Assembly: GCA_000499405.2 (NCBI GenBank)
Contig: HG738137.1
Coordinates: 18,126,581-18,190,580, forward strand
From: Onchocerca volvulus
Lineage: Eukaryota; Nematoda; Chromadorea; Rhabditida; Onchocercidae
DNA: 64,000 nucleotides
Reading direction: 5' to 3'
Of the stretch, positions 30,605-45,221 are shown piece after piece (the stretch's first letter is position 1; each line of letters begins with the position of its first letter). The position numbers and the translations under genes were made by a program. Under the pieces are notes generated by a model. It was not told the DNA's origin, searched no databases, and saw nothing but the letters and a program-made list of their open reading frames with translations.

Positions 30605-33600
30605 TATACAACATTTTATGTGAGCAATATTGCTTGAAAGCTTCGCACCGATAAACGGTTTATGTGCCCTTATCAAAGAGTGCTAGGCTTGGTAAACAGG
30701 TCAAAGGGTAAGAGAAGGGACTTTTCCCTCATTCACGGAATTTTCATTGCGAAAAATTTGCCAGGAAATTAACAAATTGTTAATTTATTATTTGTTTATG
30801 CTCAAAGTAATACTGAAATGCTAGCAAACTTCGAATACAGCTATGTTTGTGGTTCTTTATTTCGAAAACCTACATTTATGCGAGCAATCATCTTGAAAAT
30901 TTCCGAGAAAACGATCTGATCATCACATTTCAAAAATATTCATCGAAAAAGATATACTTTGCAACACTGTGAACAAATATGGAACCGTTTACTATACAAT
31001 TGTAGCTAAAATAAACGTATGTTATCAAGAAAGTAGCTACTTTTTTTTTAATGATACAATTGCTTAGCTAATGAAAGTATGATCAAGTTATAAGTAAATG
31101 ATAGAAATAAGCAAAATAATGCATGACAAAATAAACTGCCCATTTTCATCAAAAAAAAAAAAATTTTATATTTTACATCTTATTTGTCATGCAAATCAAA
31201 TATAAGCTTGATTTAGTGGTTTTTTTTTGCATCAGAATGCTTCATCTTCTTAACAAAGTAAACAGATGCGAAATATGAATTTTTCTTTTCGTTTTTTGAG
31301 GACATAAGGGGTCGGCATTATCAATAAGCGGTAATTTGATACGATAGCACAACTTGAGCTACATATCGTCATTATTAATATCATCATTAGTCATGCACCA
31401 TTTCAACCGTATGCTGCCTCAATTCATCGTTCAATCCCTCTCGAAAATCTTTTCAATTTCTATCAATGAATGAAATAACAAAAGGTAAGAAGAAAACTTT
31501 TTAGAATTGAATTTAAACTTATCATGTAGGCTTCTCATATCTGCCATTTCTTCAATCATAACAGGGAATTCACGATATTTTACGTTTATTTCGAATACAT
31601 CATGTTACTGTCAACATTTATTTTTAATGTCATTTGTTCCAAATTTGGACATTAAATGATGTTTGTCGTCTTAAAATGATTCATTTGACTAATGAATGGT
31701 TAAAAAAAAAAGAAAGATAAGACTGAATAATTATAGTTACATTACGGAAGCCATTGCACTTGATAATGGGAAGGCAGTGATATTATCACTGATAAAGTAA
31801 AAGTGACAATGTGATAAAATGTCTACTACATAATGTATTTTGTATATGTGTTACAATTAATTAAAGACCAACCATTTTGCACTATTGCAACAGATGTCAC
31901 TTTCCACAGGACTCAAATGATGCAATCTGTCAAATACTGTGCAATATATGAAATGAAAAAATGAGATGTGAAAAAACAAAAAATGATGATTAAGAAAAAG
32001 AAATGAAAAAACAAAAAGGTTGAATGATGATGATGAAAAGGTCAAACAAATAAAGTTTAAAAAATGAGTATAACTTTTTTTTTTTTTTACGAATAACATC
32101 GAATTGCTGATAAACAAACAATTTTTTAACCTAGCTGAATTTTCCGATTCTGAATTAAAAGATAAAACAGTTTAACAGTTATCAATCATAAATGCTTTTG
32201 CAGAAGAGGCGTATGCAGCATGCATGACTAGCATGCAATATAGCATTAAAAGAGTCAAGTTACTGATGATTTCTAGTTAGTTGAAAAATTTTAAAATAAA
32301 ATTCGAAAAACACAGCGTTTTGTTCACAATTGTTCAATCTGCAAAAGAGGCAACGAGAAGCATCAATTTTGATGAATGTGTGAAGTTTGCCGAATGACGA
32401 CGGTAGAAAAGCTTTTCACCTTCTCTTTCCTCCTTCTTTCCTTCTAATTCAGTAATAAAAATATTTAAAAAGAATTTGTTTACTTAAGTGAATGGTTTGC
32501 AGGAAACATTTTGCGCAATTTAAATTTTATGATAGCGAACACTATTTGTCAGCAAAATCAGCAACCTGCTGATTCGCATCTTTTGAATGGAATTTATATA
32601 AGTTAATTTGTTTCAAAAAACGATGAGAAAATATTCCGATCAATCAATGCAATCAATTACAAAAGAATTTAATTTGTGAAATATTACTTAGAAGATAAAG
32701 TTAGAGGTTAAAATCTTTAGGCCTTAGCAGAAGAGTTTTTGAAATATTTGTCAAAATTTCATACAACAATAGAAGTGCATGCATGCCTGATAAATATACA
32801 AAAACCGGAAATATATTATTTTTTTTTTTTTCAAATTGTAAGTTTCCAAAATTTAAGCATCAATTTTCGCTAGGAATTTATTGCTAATTTAAAGCAAACA
32901 CTGTACATCTTTCATTTGGTCAGAGAAAAGCAAAAAATTCTATTACTGAAGGACTTTGCAAAACTGGAATTCTTACTGAATTTTTTGCAAAAACGTTTTG
33001 AAACATAAATGTTTCTTTTCGGTCTAAATTACTAAAATTCTGAATTTCAGTCAATTTCAATTTTGATTTCAAAAATATTAAATTTAGGAAGAAAAACTTT
33101 CGTATATTTTCAAAATAGATAAACAATGATAAAAGGTCAAGCAAGGAAGGGAAGATAAAATGGAAAGAAGTAATGAAAAGTATTCTGTGAAGGATTTCTA
33201 TTCTCAAACAATTGAAATGTTTGTCTAAGAAATGATAGATGGCGTCAGATGGCTGTGCTTCCTTAAGTAAACCGCCACGCCTCTTATCAGTAACAGGGCA
33301 GAACGCATTCCTTGCTTTCGTTATCAATTTAAATTTTGTTCCCAACTGAGAATAGACTCGAGCATCCTAATTTCAAGAAGATCAAAAACTTTCGTTTATC
33401 TCACAAAACATCTTTAGATTTTTGGGAATTCTCCAAAATCAACACTTTTTATCACTTAAAAGAGATATCACAGATTGCAATCACCACAAAACATAGAATT
33501 CTCAGGAACCAATCAATCGATAAAGCACTCAGGCAAGCAATCAATCAATCAACCGATTTTTTCATTAATTTTCACTTTTTCTGAAAAATAAGCTTAAGTA

Positions 33601-34082
33601 ATGCATTGCTATTCTATTACGATGATAATCTTTGATTCAATGTAACAGATTGATCATTTTTTCGGACGTTTCCTTAGCTCCTGGAGAAGTGATAACGAAT
33701 TGATTTTATTGATACTGAACCATTTTGTTAATTTATTACTTGTTTATTCTCAAAGATTAAAATTGTTCAGTTTGGAGCAATACACAAGCTTTTTCAACTC
33801 ATCTAAAACTTGTGCAAATATATTCCATCGCATTTTGACTTTCTACTTAGCCATTGCTATCATTAGTTTAAATTTCTTAATAATGATTATAATTCTGATG
33901 TTATCACCATAATAGCAAATATAAGAATTATAACAGTCAATTGTAGATACAGTAACAGACGAATACTTGCCACTTTATTTTTATGATAATCTGAGATTTG
34001 ATTATCAGTTTATATCTCTTTTTTAGTGGAACATTTACAGATTAATATAAATTACAGAAGTAATAATGCAATCATTTCCATA

Positions 34083-34153
34083 TATTGACATACATGGCAT
34101 ACACACATACAAACATACAAACATACATACATACAAACATACACACATACCAA
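34083..34153. repeat. ACAT/ACAA tetranucleotide microsatellite
   Basis: Tandem ACAT with ACAA and ACAC interruptions, the complement of the TATG-type repeat at 30476-30604. Confidence 0.9.
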
Positions 34154-37100
34154 ATATGTACTAAAAAGTCTAACAAACATAATGGTGAAAATTTCGGTGG
34201 CTTCTGAACAAAGTGTAAACAAATTTTCTTTTGATTGATTTTGTCATGCGGAAGTAACACATATATATATGCGGAAGGAAAGTGTCAGAATAGAAATCGG
34301 TGAATATGCACGAGTTGAGGAAAAATTTCCGACTTTCCGGATACAATTTGATCTATCCGGAAATGAACTACCGGTATATCAAAGATTCAAACAATGAGGG
34401 CCGGAAAAATGAGTGGTTCAGGTTCAATTAGCACCTGTAATCTGACTTATATTTTAATTAAATTTCAAAGAATAATAGCAAACAGGGAATATATTCCAAA
34501 CAATTAGTTGATAATTAGTAATTAATTATGAATATCCTTTTTGAGTAATTTATCCTGTTTTAGAAAAATTCGTTAAAATGACAAAAAAAAAGGGTTTATG
34601 CGGGAAAAGTTTACAGTGCAATGATTAGTCATCAAGAGTATAAAAAGGTGTCGGCAAAAATTATGAAAAATGAATTTCCGAAGAAATAAACCATTTATGA
34701 GATAAAATTTGAACGAGTCATCAATGTGTGAAAAAATTCGAACAAATACGATCGCAATCACCGAAACTTTTCCCCACCCACTCTTTCTACCGTAATAATG
34801 TCATCTCAAACAACTGAAGAGATCAGTCAATCAAAAACCCTAGCCAGTGTTAGATGAAGTATTCATTTTGAAGTGAATTTATGATATCTGGAGTACTTCA
34901 GCAACAGCAGCAATGACTCTTTGCAAGCACTTGTGGATAATCATTTTTGAATGTTACCGACGACGTTCATCCGAACTTTTCGACTTTCTTCTCCTACGAA
35001 TTCTGGCTAATTAAGTTGCTGAGGGATTTATAAAAATGACAAATCGCAATTTTCGCAAAAATTAAGCATAGAATGAAATAAACAAATTCAAAATATGCAC
35101 GAATTTTAGCTTAAATTAATTCAACTTAAGATTTTTCTCATATCACAGTATTCTTTCATCAATGTTTTTGTTATTTGGTTTAGCCTTTGAAGAGAAACCG
35201 TTTAATATGCGCCAGATAAGTTCTAGAAGAAAAGGTGTCATTTCTTGCTGAAGTAGTTCCACTTATTCAAAGTGGTGTTGGTGTTTATATTTAAGTTCTT
35301 AAAGTATTCATTCATGGGAAATGATAATTTGATGAATTAAAAGACACTTGCTGTTGCTCAAGCAGAAACAAATGTCTTGGAATATTTTTTTTTTTTTGTT
35401 GAAGTTTTCTCACAACAAATTATCATCAATCATAAAAAAGCTATTTTAATACTTATTTATTCAAGAATTTATCATTTACATCTATGATAAGTCTTCGTCA
35501 CGACTTTATTATACCATTTTTATATGACGAAATCTAGAGTCAATTTAAAATTGCCAGTTTATATTGAATATTTTAATTCAAGATTCATATAATAATCTAA
35601 TAATCCATATAATATTTGACTAGTATTGCTTTTTTGGCAACAAATTTCAAAAATTCGTAATTAACTTCTTCAAAGAATTTTGATACTAATAAAGTATCTT
35701 AAAAATGATTGAAGCGAAAAAAAGAAACAAGGTGAAGGATTCAAATGTTTAACTGCACATCATTTTCTCTCAAAACTCATAAAACAAGATGAAAGTAAAA
35801 GATCATCGGATCATTAAATATCATTTTATGTAATGACATAATTCAGGTCAAATGGATAGAGCAAGTGATTTTTTTTTTACTTGTCAGATTTAGGAATAAT
35901 AGAAATGCTGCCTTAAAATCAATTTGAGCAGATAATTGATTCTAATGATTCAAATGTGTGACATCTATCGTTTCAAGCAAATTTTTAAAAATAATTATAA
36001 ACTTCGTCTAGGTTAAATGTCAATGCCACCTGTTTGCGATTTTAATCTCAAAATAGTTGGATTATTTCTACTTAATTAATATTTTTAATGCAAACGCAAT
36101 GTCCGAATAAAGTATGATTTATTCCTGACGGATAAGATCGTTAAATACGGCTTTTTTTTTTTTCGAAAAATTCAAAAAGTGTTGTATGCTGTCGGCATGC
36201 ATATTTGCATCTACTCAATTTACAACCCAAAATATCACAAAATGCGTAATAATCATCATTATTCTTCGCAAAAAAGCACAACAGATTTGTTGGCATACCT
36301 GCAGATGATCTGCATGATTTACGAATACGGAGAGATTCTTTGACGATATACAACACACCAAATTACTTGTTCAGTCAGTGTTCTGATGATACTGGAAAAT
36401 TTGGATATTATTTGGTTCATATTTTGTAACATTATTTGTAAATAGCTAAAAAAATTTTTGGATTCACAATATTGCTGAAAAATATTCGAATTCATTTCAA
36501 AGACGAAAAAATCAAAAACGATCTAGAAAAAAATGTTGACATGAAATCAGTCACAGAATTATATTAGTCAAAAAACTTGCAATATTCACTAGATATTTAA
36601 TTCGTTATTAATTAATGAACAATCATTCATAATAATCATTCTATCCATATGATTGTTCCCCGAAAAATTAAAAAAACTTCTGATAGTGCAACAAAAAAGC
36701 CATTTTACCGTTTTTTTTTTAGCTCTTGATGACTTCAATGATATTTGCATCATTGTTCTTTTTCTAATTAACTTTAATTAAAGAGACCTACAAAGTTCAT
36801 TAAATATTTGTAACGGAAATTTGCTCAATATGCACCGGGTGAATAATTAAAGAAATTTTAATTACTATTATCAATCCGATTTAAAAGAGAAAGAGTAATA
36901 TTATTAAATGTCATTTTTGAAATGATAATTGTATCTGCTGACATGACCTAATTTTGAAAAATTTAAAAGAAAAAAGATAATTCTTGATTTATTACCTTTT
37001 TCAAACTAATTATCATCGCTTCTTCTATGCAATTCGTTGTAAATCAGTTGTGTAGTATACTTTTAAAAAATTTTAAAATAACTAATTCATGAAGATATTA

Positions 37101-37949
37101 ACTGCTAGTAGCCAATAAATTTATTGAAAGAACTGAAAAATAGATGTGAATAAGAAAGAAAATTCAATGTAGAACAAAGTGACAAAATGATAAATGAAGA
37201 GATGGAATGAGAACGACGAATGGTACTTGGTATCTGATCAGGAGGAGCGGATGGATAGAAAAGGTATGCAAAATAAGTTTTATAGTTTCGAATCTTTTTT
37301 TTACTCAAATTTTTCCGAACAGCAATGGCATCCTTTGTTTGGGAGGAAGTAATGGAAGCCCCCAACAGAGCTGATCATTATTAATTAGTTCACTCTTTCT
37401 TCAACCACTTTTTTCTTCATTTTTAAATTGACGACAATAACAACAATAATTGCAACTTTTATAATTTGCTACTATTCAAAAAATGATGAGAGTGAAGTAA
37501 TGAGTAGCGGATAGAAGACGTGTGAAAATTTTCATGTTTGAATTCATGAGGTCAAAACTTTTGAAGAAGTCTTATCCCCATGAGATTCCATCGCTCTTTT
37601 CTTTTTTTCTTTTCACATACTTTATTATCTTGCGCTACAATAATCTCAGAAATCACTTAAAAGTTTTTAAGTTGTCTCGAATCGATTTCTAAAGATGCCT
37701 AAAATTTAGAAAACGGAAATTAAGTATCAATCAAATTTACCTTCTGTGATATGTATTTTTTGCTGTTGAAATGGTATTATCATTATGCCGACATTTTGCA
37801 ATCTATTCCAAGTCTGCAATGCATTTTCCAGCAATTAAAATTACAATTAATCAAATATTTTTGTTAAATTATGGTGGGTGATTTCTAAATTTGATCAATA
37901 ACTTTGAAAAATAAGAGTTGTATTATGAATCTGAAATCTTATATTTTTT

Positions 37950-38195
37950 TTATAAAGATATGTCTGAGAAAACGAACCTACAGCTGGCCGTCCAATAATG
38001 GAATAGTTCTTTTCGTTTGTACGTACGTAAATGACGTAAGTGAAACGCGTGAAAAGTGATAAGAATTCTTTGCTCAGAGTGCATCAGATTCTCAGGAATA
38101 TCAGTTTCTACATCAGCTTCATCAAAGCCTTGAATCAGAAAATAAAATAAAAAAAAAACCACAAAAATTTTAAATACTGAAATGCTCAATTTCAA
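37950..38195 (-). CDS. Candidate small secreted peptide (unproven)
   Basis: An 81-residue frame with ATG at 38195. Residues 1-23 (MKLSISVFKIFVVFFLFYFL then IQG) form a plausible signal peptide: basic start, long hydrophobic core, small residue before the break. An acidic stretch (DEADVETD), basic and dibasic sites (RTYKRKE) and a single Cys near the C terminus follow. The coding part is richer in GC than its surroundings. I recognise no family; a neuropeptide-like precursor or a chance frame are both possible. No clear poly(A) signal or neighbouring exon supports it. Confidence 0.25.
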   Translation of the reverse strand: MKLSISVFKIFVVFFLFYFLIQGFDEADVETDIPENLMHSEQRILITFHAFHLRHLRTYKRKELFHYWTASCRFVFSDISL

Positions 38196-38715
38196 AAACT
38201 ATGCTTTTAACAGATAAATTATTAACATCAGTAATGAAATCTTGGGAACGAATGGACAAATTATCAATTAATGGTAATTATTACTTACTGTAAGTTAATG
38301 TATTTTCATTAAAAGATTTTTGACTTTAGAAACCGTAAAAATTAACAGATAGAAAATGAATAATTCAAAGACACAAATTTCGATTTATTAGAACCATCGA
38401 TTTTCAATTATTCAATGCGATATTCCCAAAAATATTCCATCTCTATCAAGAACATAATAATATATATATGAAGACCAATAGCAAATTAGAAGTTTAAAAA
38501 AAAAAGGAAAACAACTAGACAATAAGTCGAAATGATTTATCTTCGGCCGCTATTTCTCACTCATCTCGTCAATTTTACGATTTTTCCGATTGGCTATCCG
38601 TTGGAAGTGGTCACTTTTCTTGAACTTATGTATCTTGGCTTAAGAGACATGAATTTTTGAAGGGAAAAAAAACTTTGTATAACTAGACAAACTATTGGTA
38701 GCAATTCCAGTTTTC

Positions 38716-38758
38716 AGAGAGAGAGAAAGGGCGAGAGAGAGAGAGAGAGAGAGAGAAG
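38716..38758. repeat. (GA)n microsatellite
   Basis: Nearly perfect GAGAGA run with one GGGC interruption. The Ser/Leu-rich frame across it on the minus strand is a by-product. Confidence 0.9.
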
Positions 38759-38928
38759 AGGCGATAGTCAAGAATATTCGAGAGTGAATAAGACGATCGC
38801 TAAGCTTCTTTTTCAGAAATGATAAACTACGGTGTGTCAATATTTGGAAGGAGTTGTTGTTCGTGATGATTGCGAATCGTATCAACCAGCTTGATGCTTC
38901 TAATACCAACTATACCTATGGTCTAAAC

Positions 38929-39003
38929 ATACAAATGCACACATACACACACATACACACATACATACACATACACACATACATACACATACACAGACAT
39001 ATA
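38929..39003. repeat. CACATA microsatellite
   Basis: Imperfect tandem CACATA/CATACA units on the plus strand, about 170 bases after the GA repeat. Confidence 0.9.
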
Positions 39004-42000
39004 CTTGACACATTCATCTAGATAGATTATGAGACAGCCATCCGTTCAACAATAATTTTCATCATTTCTCCTCTTTTATCTCTTTCATACATTTATTTTT
39101 TTTATTTTTATCTAAATTTGCGGGAGAATTTTAGAATTCAAACTTCATATCATATTTTATCAGCTAACAAAATTATCATTGTATCATAGTTGCCAACCTT
39201 TATAAGTAAACAAACTGCAACATTTTAATGCAGAAATAATTAAAACTTTGATGAATGATTTTTGATTTGAAGACGGAAATGATAATTCATTTACTTTCTG
39301 TCTTGATTGCTTCTCTTTTTCTTTCTTTTTTCCTTTTTTTTTTTATTTTTTTAATTAAAAAAGATAAAGTTCAGGACTAAAATGACATGAAAAAATATTA
39401 GAAATAACTAATCTATGAATGATAAAAAAGAGGTTGTCAAACTTCTTGAAGACTTAACTATCGATATTAAAAGATTTCATGTATTTGTCTAATGATAGTT
39501 GACCATGAAATAAATGATAATGAGCAATCATAGAAGAAACACTATCGGTATCATCATCATTATCATCATTGTATTATCAGTGCAGTTTTGTATGTTGAAA
39601 AGATGATGCATAATACAAAATGATGTCGAAGGAAAAAGATAATACGACGACGATTCAAACAAGCCGAAAATCGTGTAGTACAAGGGCGCCTACATGGAAG
39701 CAGACGATTATCATATCATCATTCCTATGACTTTTTCTACTTCTGCTTCTGCTCTTGTTGCTGTTAATTTTTTTTTTCATCATGTTGTAACAAATTCTTT
39801 TTGCTTCTGATTGGAATTCCTATTGATGATGAGCAACATCCGCCCGGCATCTTGACGCCGTCTTGCCATCAATTGTATTCTACTAATTATAATTTTGATT
39901 CCAGAAAATAGAAAATATATCTTTGCCAATGAAATATAAGTTTGTAAATTAACTTGATACTTTCAGTAAGGATATGGTCATTTTTCATTTCCAACAAGTC
40001 CTGGCTAATTACTAAACTTCCACTGAATTTAAGATTGTCATTATGGATTATCGTTACGCAATATTTAAATAAGCAGAAGATGGTACAAATCTCTGATGAT
40101 AGATTGAGATTGAAAGAGATAAGCTGTTGATGATATTCAGTCGCTTGTTCGATGATATTATCCTCTCTTATTCATTATTTTTTATAAAATCGTATTTCAT
40201 TTTCAGTTAGACAAAGCAAGCACTAATTGAAGATAAGATAATTTGAATACTCACATATCTGAATTAGCGCTTAATCTAATTAAAAGTGACATTTGACGTA
40301 TCTTTTGCTAGGAATGAGTGATATCTTACATTACTTTACAAAATATAATACAATTAATTACTGATTTTGAGTGAACGTACAAATTCACGCTGACTAAACA
40401 AAAATGATTGTCATTCTAGGATTTTATATTTTATAATATAAATTGATTGCTTCCTTTTCATGAGCATTAAAAATTCACGATAATTAAACATGAGTATTTG
40501 TCAAACTGACAAGGTTTTTAACGAATTATACTTCTAGAATATGTTTTATAATCCATAAATATGGAAAGCCTAACAAAGGAGGACATAAATAAATCGTATT
40601 ACTTCTTTTAAACTTAAAACAGATCTTAAATAGATGTACAATAACAATGAAATTTTGCTCTGTAAATGACAGGCAGTTTTTCCATGAAATTCAAAGTGCT
40701 TCATTTTATTAAATTTCATGATCAGAGTTATATCTCAAGAGATTACTAACCTTTTCAAAAAAAAAAAAGAAGAAAAAAATGGATTTCAAAGATGAAATAC
40801 ACAATAATCGTACCAGGATACCCTTTACTTTGCTGCATTGAAGCCACGCACTCTATTCAGAAATTCTGCTTTGATATCACCGACCGGAAACGAATGATTT
40901 CATCAATAATAGCTAACAGTAAGTTTTAAACTGCAAACATTTGGTTGCATGTATCATTTGCAGCATTCCTAAATTTCAACTATAATATTCACTTACGCCG
41001 AAGTGCAAAATATAGCAGGATGAGATACGAGTATGAATGACATCGCAAACCTTATACTGCATTCTGTTGCTCTGCTAATCAAGGACAACAATGGTCAGTG
41101 GCAGTATTTCCATCGAATCATTTTTCCCCGAAGATAATGATAATAACAATATGATAATAATATTTATGACATTCTACATAAAGTACATGCACTAAGATAA
41201 TGATATTATATCATTTAATGAACGATGAAAAATTGAACCTTGTAGATTTAATCGAAGTCAGAATTTAAAATATCACCAACTTAAAACTCAACAAATTAGA
41301 ATATAATGGGAAGTCTTATTGATAGCCTTACTATCCAGTTGCTTGATATTTCATACTTTTCATCTATATAGCTGGTTATTTTGTTTCTGATAACTTTCAA
41401 TTTTTTAATTTCAAAATCATAGTTTAATATTTACAAATAAAAATGCAAATGTTCGTGTTCATTTCCACACAATATTTCAAGTTCATAGCAATTCATTTAA
41501 AATCTTGACATAACGTTACATTTGAATAAGCAGATGTTTTTACACAGATAAAGTCCGTTCTTAAGAACTTCCAGAGATTTAAGATTTTGAACAAACGGAC
41601 ATTTAGATTTTATCATGGACTAATTGGACCGGCTACGCGAAGTGTGGCCGGGTACAGGTAGTTACAAAGTAAAAAATGAAAAACATATTTCCAGCAGCAC
41701 TTAAACATGACAAATCACTTTGCATTGAGTACCGTTTTGTGAACAGCATTTCATGACTGTAAAATGCTCATACAATTTTGATATCAAATTAATGGATTTA
41801 TCATTTTTGGCTTAATTTGCATCTCGAAAGCACACTTTCAGGCTAACAATAACAACATCTCGCAGGAACAAAATGTAACCATGAAATGCAAATGAGATGC
41901 CTTTATGTACGTTATAATTAATGCTTAAGTTTCATGCATTAGTCGAAAAAACCATCATCAGATAATTGTACAAATTCTTACATCTTATTCATCATATTCT

Positions 42001-43293
42001 TTAATGATGGTGAAAATTCGAGAAGTGGTTAGTTAGCATTTGATTGTAAACTGAGTCAGCGCGAAGAAATCATAAAATAGATAGTTGCCTGATTAGGTAT
42101 CAATCTCTCTCGTTTGACAAACTTTCCAATAATTCACCAGTTTCATAAGTAAAAGGTATGTGTTTGTCTATCTGACTACAAACAGACGTATATAAGCATC
42201 TTGAAATAAGCCACAGATTGATTGGAATATTTGTCAGAGAAAATTTATCACGAAATAATTTTCTGGTAAAGATTTTTATTTTTTTTTTTTTAAGAATTAC
42301 GATATGTAAAGCAAGAATTTATATCTTTTGCTCATTCCAAGAGAATTTGCTGAGTCATTCCAATCAATTTCGTTCGGATTTAAATCAACTTGATTAGATT
42401 AAATCCCTCATTCACTGTGTTCAACACGATTCGCCGATTATTGTCGTAGAAATAGTCATGTGAGCATACATTAATCATGGATTGCATATGAAATTTTTTA
42501 ATAATCAGAGATAAAATCATTGTTTAATTCATAAACTTGTCAAACTTCCCATAATAATTTGATTAGCTAAAGATAATTTGGATCAATAGTTGCTTCTTCA
42601 AAATATATATGAAATCATTTGGCAGTAAATTTAATACCCAAACTTATTCATAAACGATATGCTTTCGAACTAAATTGCATCTCAGGGAAAATATATCTTT
42701 AAGAAGAAATGTTCCAGAAATAAAAATAGTGGCTAAATGATTAGTGGCAATAAAGATACCGTAGCCTTGAACATCCGTTACTGCACCAGAGGCTCAATTC
42801 AATTCCATCAATCTAACTATCATTACTGGCTTATATTTACAGCTTAGTATTATATTTCCTGAGAACCAACCAAATTACATTATTTGTCAGAACCACCACA
42901 GAAAAATATACTGATATACAAGACAGATGTAAAAGTATCAAATCTTTCATAGATATCTAAATATACTGAGAAAAAATAGAATTGACAGAAAAGGAAATAA
43001 AATGGTTTGAAATCTAAATTGCATCTCAAGAGATTGGTGAATTTTAATTTAAGCAAATGCTTCATAATAATATTATGCATCTAATTTAAACTAGAACTTC
43101 CAAATAGAAAACATAAGGAGCTTAGAAAAGGAACTTAATTAGTCGACATTCTTGGAAACAAAGTAAAGAAACATGAATATGGGAGAAACTTAAATACTGA
43201 AAAAAAAAAAAAAAAGATTCAAGAATGATGAAATTAACCAAACAGTTAATCAAAATGAATCCAGCAGCATACTACTTGAATCAAATATTGAGT

Positions 43294-43491
43294 CTAAAAT
43301 GGTGTAGTAATTGATTGCACGACGTTCTCGAAATCGTCATTGTCATTATAAATAAAAAAACAATCATCTATGCCCACGACATCAAAGGCTCCATACCGAC
43401 TGCCGGTGTCCAGAAAAATGATTATTTCTGGGCAATTTCGAGTCAATAAAGATTTTTCTTTCAAACCATGCAAAAATGCATCATGATAAAA
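43294..43491 (-). other. Orphan open frame, possible exon
   Basis: A minus-strand frame open for 65 codons to a TAG at 43294-43296, without an ATG near its start. Its composition looks coding-like: NCPEIIIFLDTGSRYGAF followed by DVVGIDDCFFIYNDNDDF. A frame this long is expected by chance several times in DNA of this composition, I recognise no family, and no strong acceptor precedes it. Record only as a lead. Confidence 0.2.
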
Positions 43492-44256
43492 TTATGCCTA
43501 TTCATATGCATTTATCCCTATTTTTCTGTTTAGATAATTTCATTTCGGAAATACAGAAGCAGCAAAACTCGAATTTTAATGTTTTTTTTATAGTCTTAAA
43601 TAAGCTTCTCAATGCTTCCTGGGAAATGATCGAGTAAAATATTTAATTTATTCATTCAGGTTAACAGAGATGTTCGCACATCTTGGATCTATCTGTAGTG
43701 CAATTTCCGGTGATTCTTCAACTAGATTATAGAATGATCGAACTTAAATTAAGCCCTGTTGATTGATTATACATCAAGCTTTTTTTTAAGTTGTGACAGA
43801 GATGAATCCTGATGAGAAAATTTTTATTCATTGATGGAGGAGTGATTCTTCGTTTAATTACAAACAATTATTAGAGAATATCAGGTAAGATAAACGATTA
43901 CTATGTTTTATATTTTCGATTTTCGAAAAAATGATTGCAATAACAATTCTTAAACCAATCCATTTTTATTCAGTCTAATTCTGTAAATTCCTAAATAATT
44001 TTCATTTGCTTTTCTCATGAAATATATGACTTTTTTCTTTTTTTTTATATTAAATCAAATAGCTCTTTGAATTACCATAAACGCATAGCTATCGATCCAG
44101 CACAATTGCTACCGTAGTCTGATGCCAAAAAAGAATAAACCAGCTTCCTGCACACGAGAAGTTAATATCGCTCTTTAAATTTAAAATTTTTCAAACTTAG
44201 ATTTCAAAAACTTTACAAATTCCTTGCTTGAATTTTGAATAAATTTATTGTGATTG

Positions 44257-44442
44257 TTTAGCAGTCTTGACTTTGACAAGATCAAAAGACTTTACACTAA
44301 TATCATAATCATTCTATTTTCGATAATCTCTGCAAAGCAATCAGCACAAAGCATTCATATAAAAGGACAAAATGACGCACCCGGAAATCATGATAAGCGT
44401 AAGCTAGGCCAAAAAGAAAAGCTTGGCCAGGAAGGAAGCTGA
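44257..44442 (+). other. Orphan terminal-exon candidate with nearby poly(A) signal
   Basis: A plus-strand frame following a TTTAG acceptor-like site at about 44256. It encodes a hydrophobic stretch (NIIIILFSIISA) then a hydrophilic tail with a dibasic site (NHDKRKLGQKEKLGQEGS) and a TGA stop. A canonical AATAAA follows at 44514-44519, 72 bases after the stop. It has no ATG, so an upstream exon would be needed and none is evident. It could be the 3' exon of a small secreted or neuropeptide precursor, or chance. Confidence 0.22.
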
Positions 44443-45221
44443 CTCAGTCCTGAAAACTCATCACACCATTGCCAGCAGCCTTTTCATCAGGCCTTCCTTA
44501 TTTTTATGGAGAAAATAAACGAAGTACTGTCAACATCATCTTCCAGTACCTTCTCTATCAGTAACTGAAATGAATAATTATCAATCGAGCAATGATAATT
44601 GTATGAAATTCTTGCGAAATTTGTCCACCATCATATTGGGAACTGAAAGATGACAGTCACTTAGATGTGGAATAAGACAAAGTTTTTCAATTTAAGTCAA
44701 GTTGCGCTGATTTAACAAACAATTCAGAGTGCATTATGAAATTTGGTAATGTCATAAATTATATGACATAGAATTACTTAAATACAAACGTGAATTATTA
44801 TCAATAAATTCAAATTGAAAGTTTTGAAAGGGAAAATATGCCATTATTGTAGTTCATTTTTTTCGGTTGAATGAATAATAAATAGCGTCAATTCGCGTGA
44901 TTAATATTTCTGCTTTATTACTTACTTTTCTCTCCATGTATTACAGAATACAAGAAAGAATAGAGCGAACGGAAGAAATGAGAAGGATTTCATCAAATAA
45001 AAATCTTTGAACTACGAAGTCACCGTCCCTTCATATATTGTTAATTGTAACCAATGCTAAAAGATAAAATAAAAAGGACAATGATGATAAGTTTAAAGTA
45101 CCAACTGGACAAGAGGGGAGTAGGACTTCAATCCATTTCTGCAAAAAGCCAAATAGCAAATATTAACAATAAATGCATTAATGGTGACTAATTTTTTCGA
45201 TTATTTAGCTTTCTTTTTTGC

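Noticed and set aside
30383..30676. Open frames rich in His/Thr or Cys/Val/Tyr
   Set aside because: They are translations of the TG/TATG microsatellite.
32920..33345. 141-residue minus-strand frame with a GC-richer start
   Set aside because: The first 50 residues look slightly coding-like after an acceptor-like CTCAG, but the rest is A/T-run translation and no family is recognised. Not enough to call an exon.
37105..37365. Minus-strand frame MGASITSSQTKDAIAVRKNL... and a short plus-strand frame on the same island
   Set aside because: Both strands are equally open, neither has a motif, and the frame decays into hydrophobic A/T-rich translation.
41629..41651. GC-rich CCGGC...GCCGG mini-hairpin
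   Set aside because: A 5-bp stem with a 13-nt loop is too weak to call a structured RNA.
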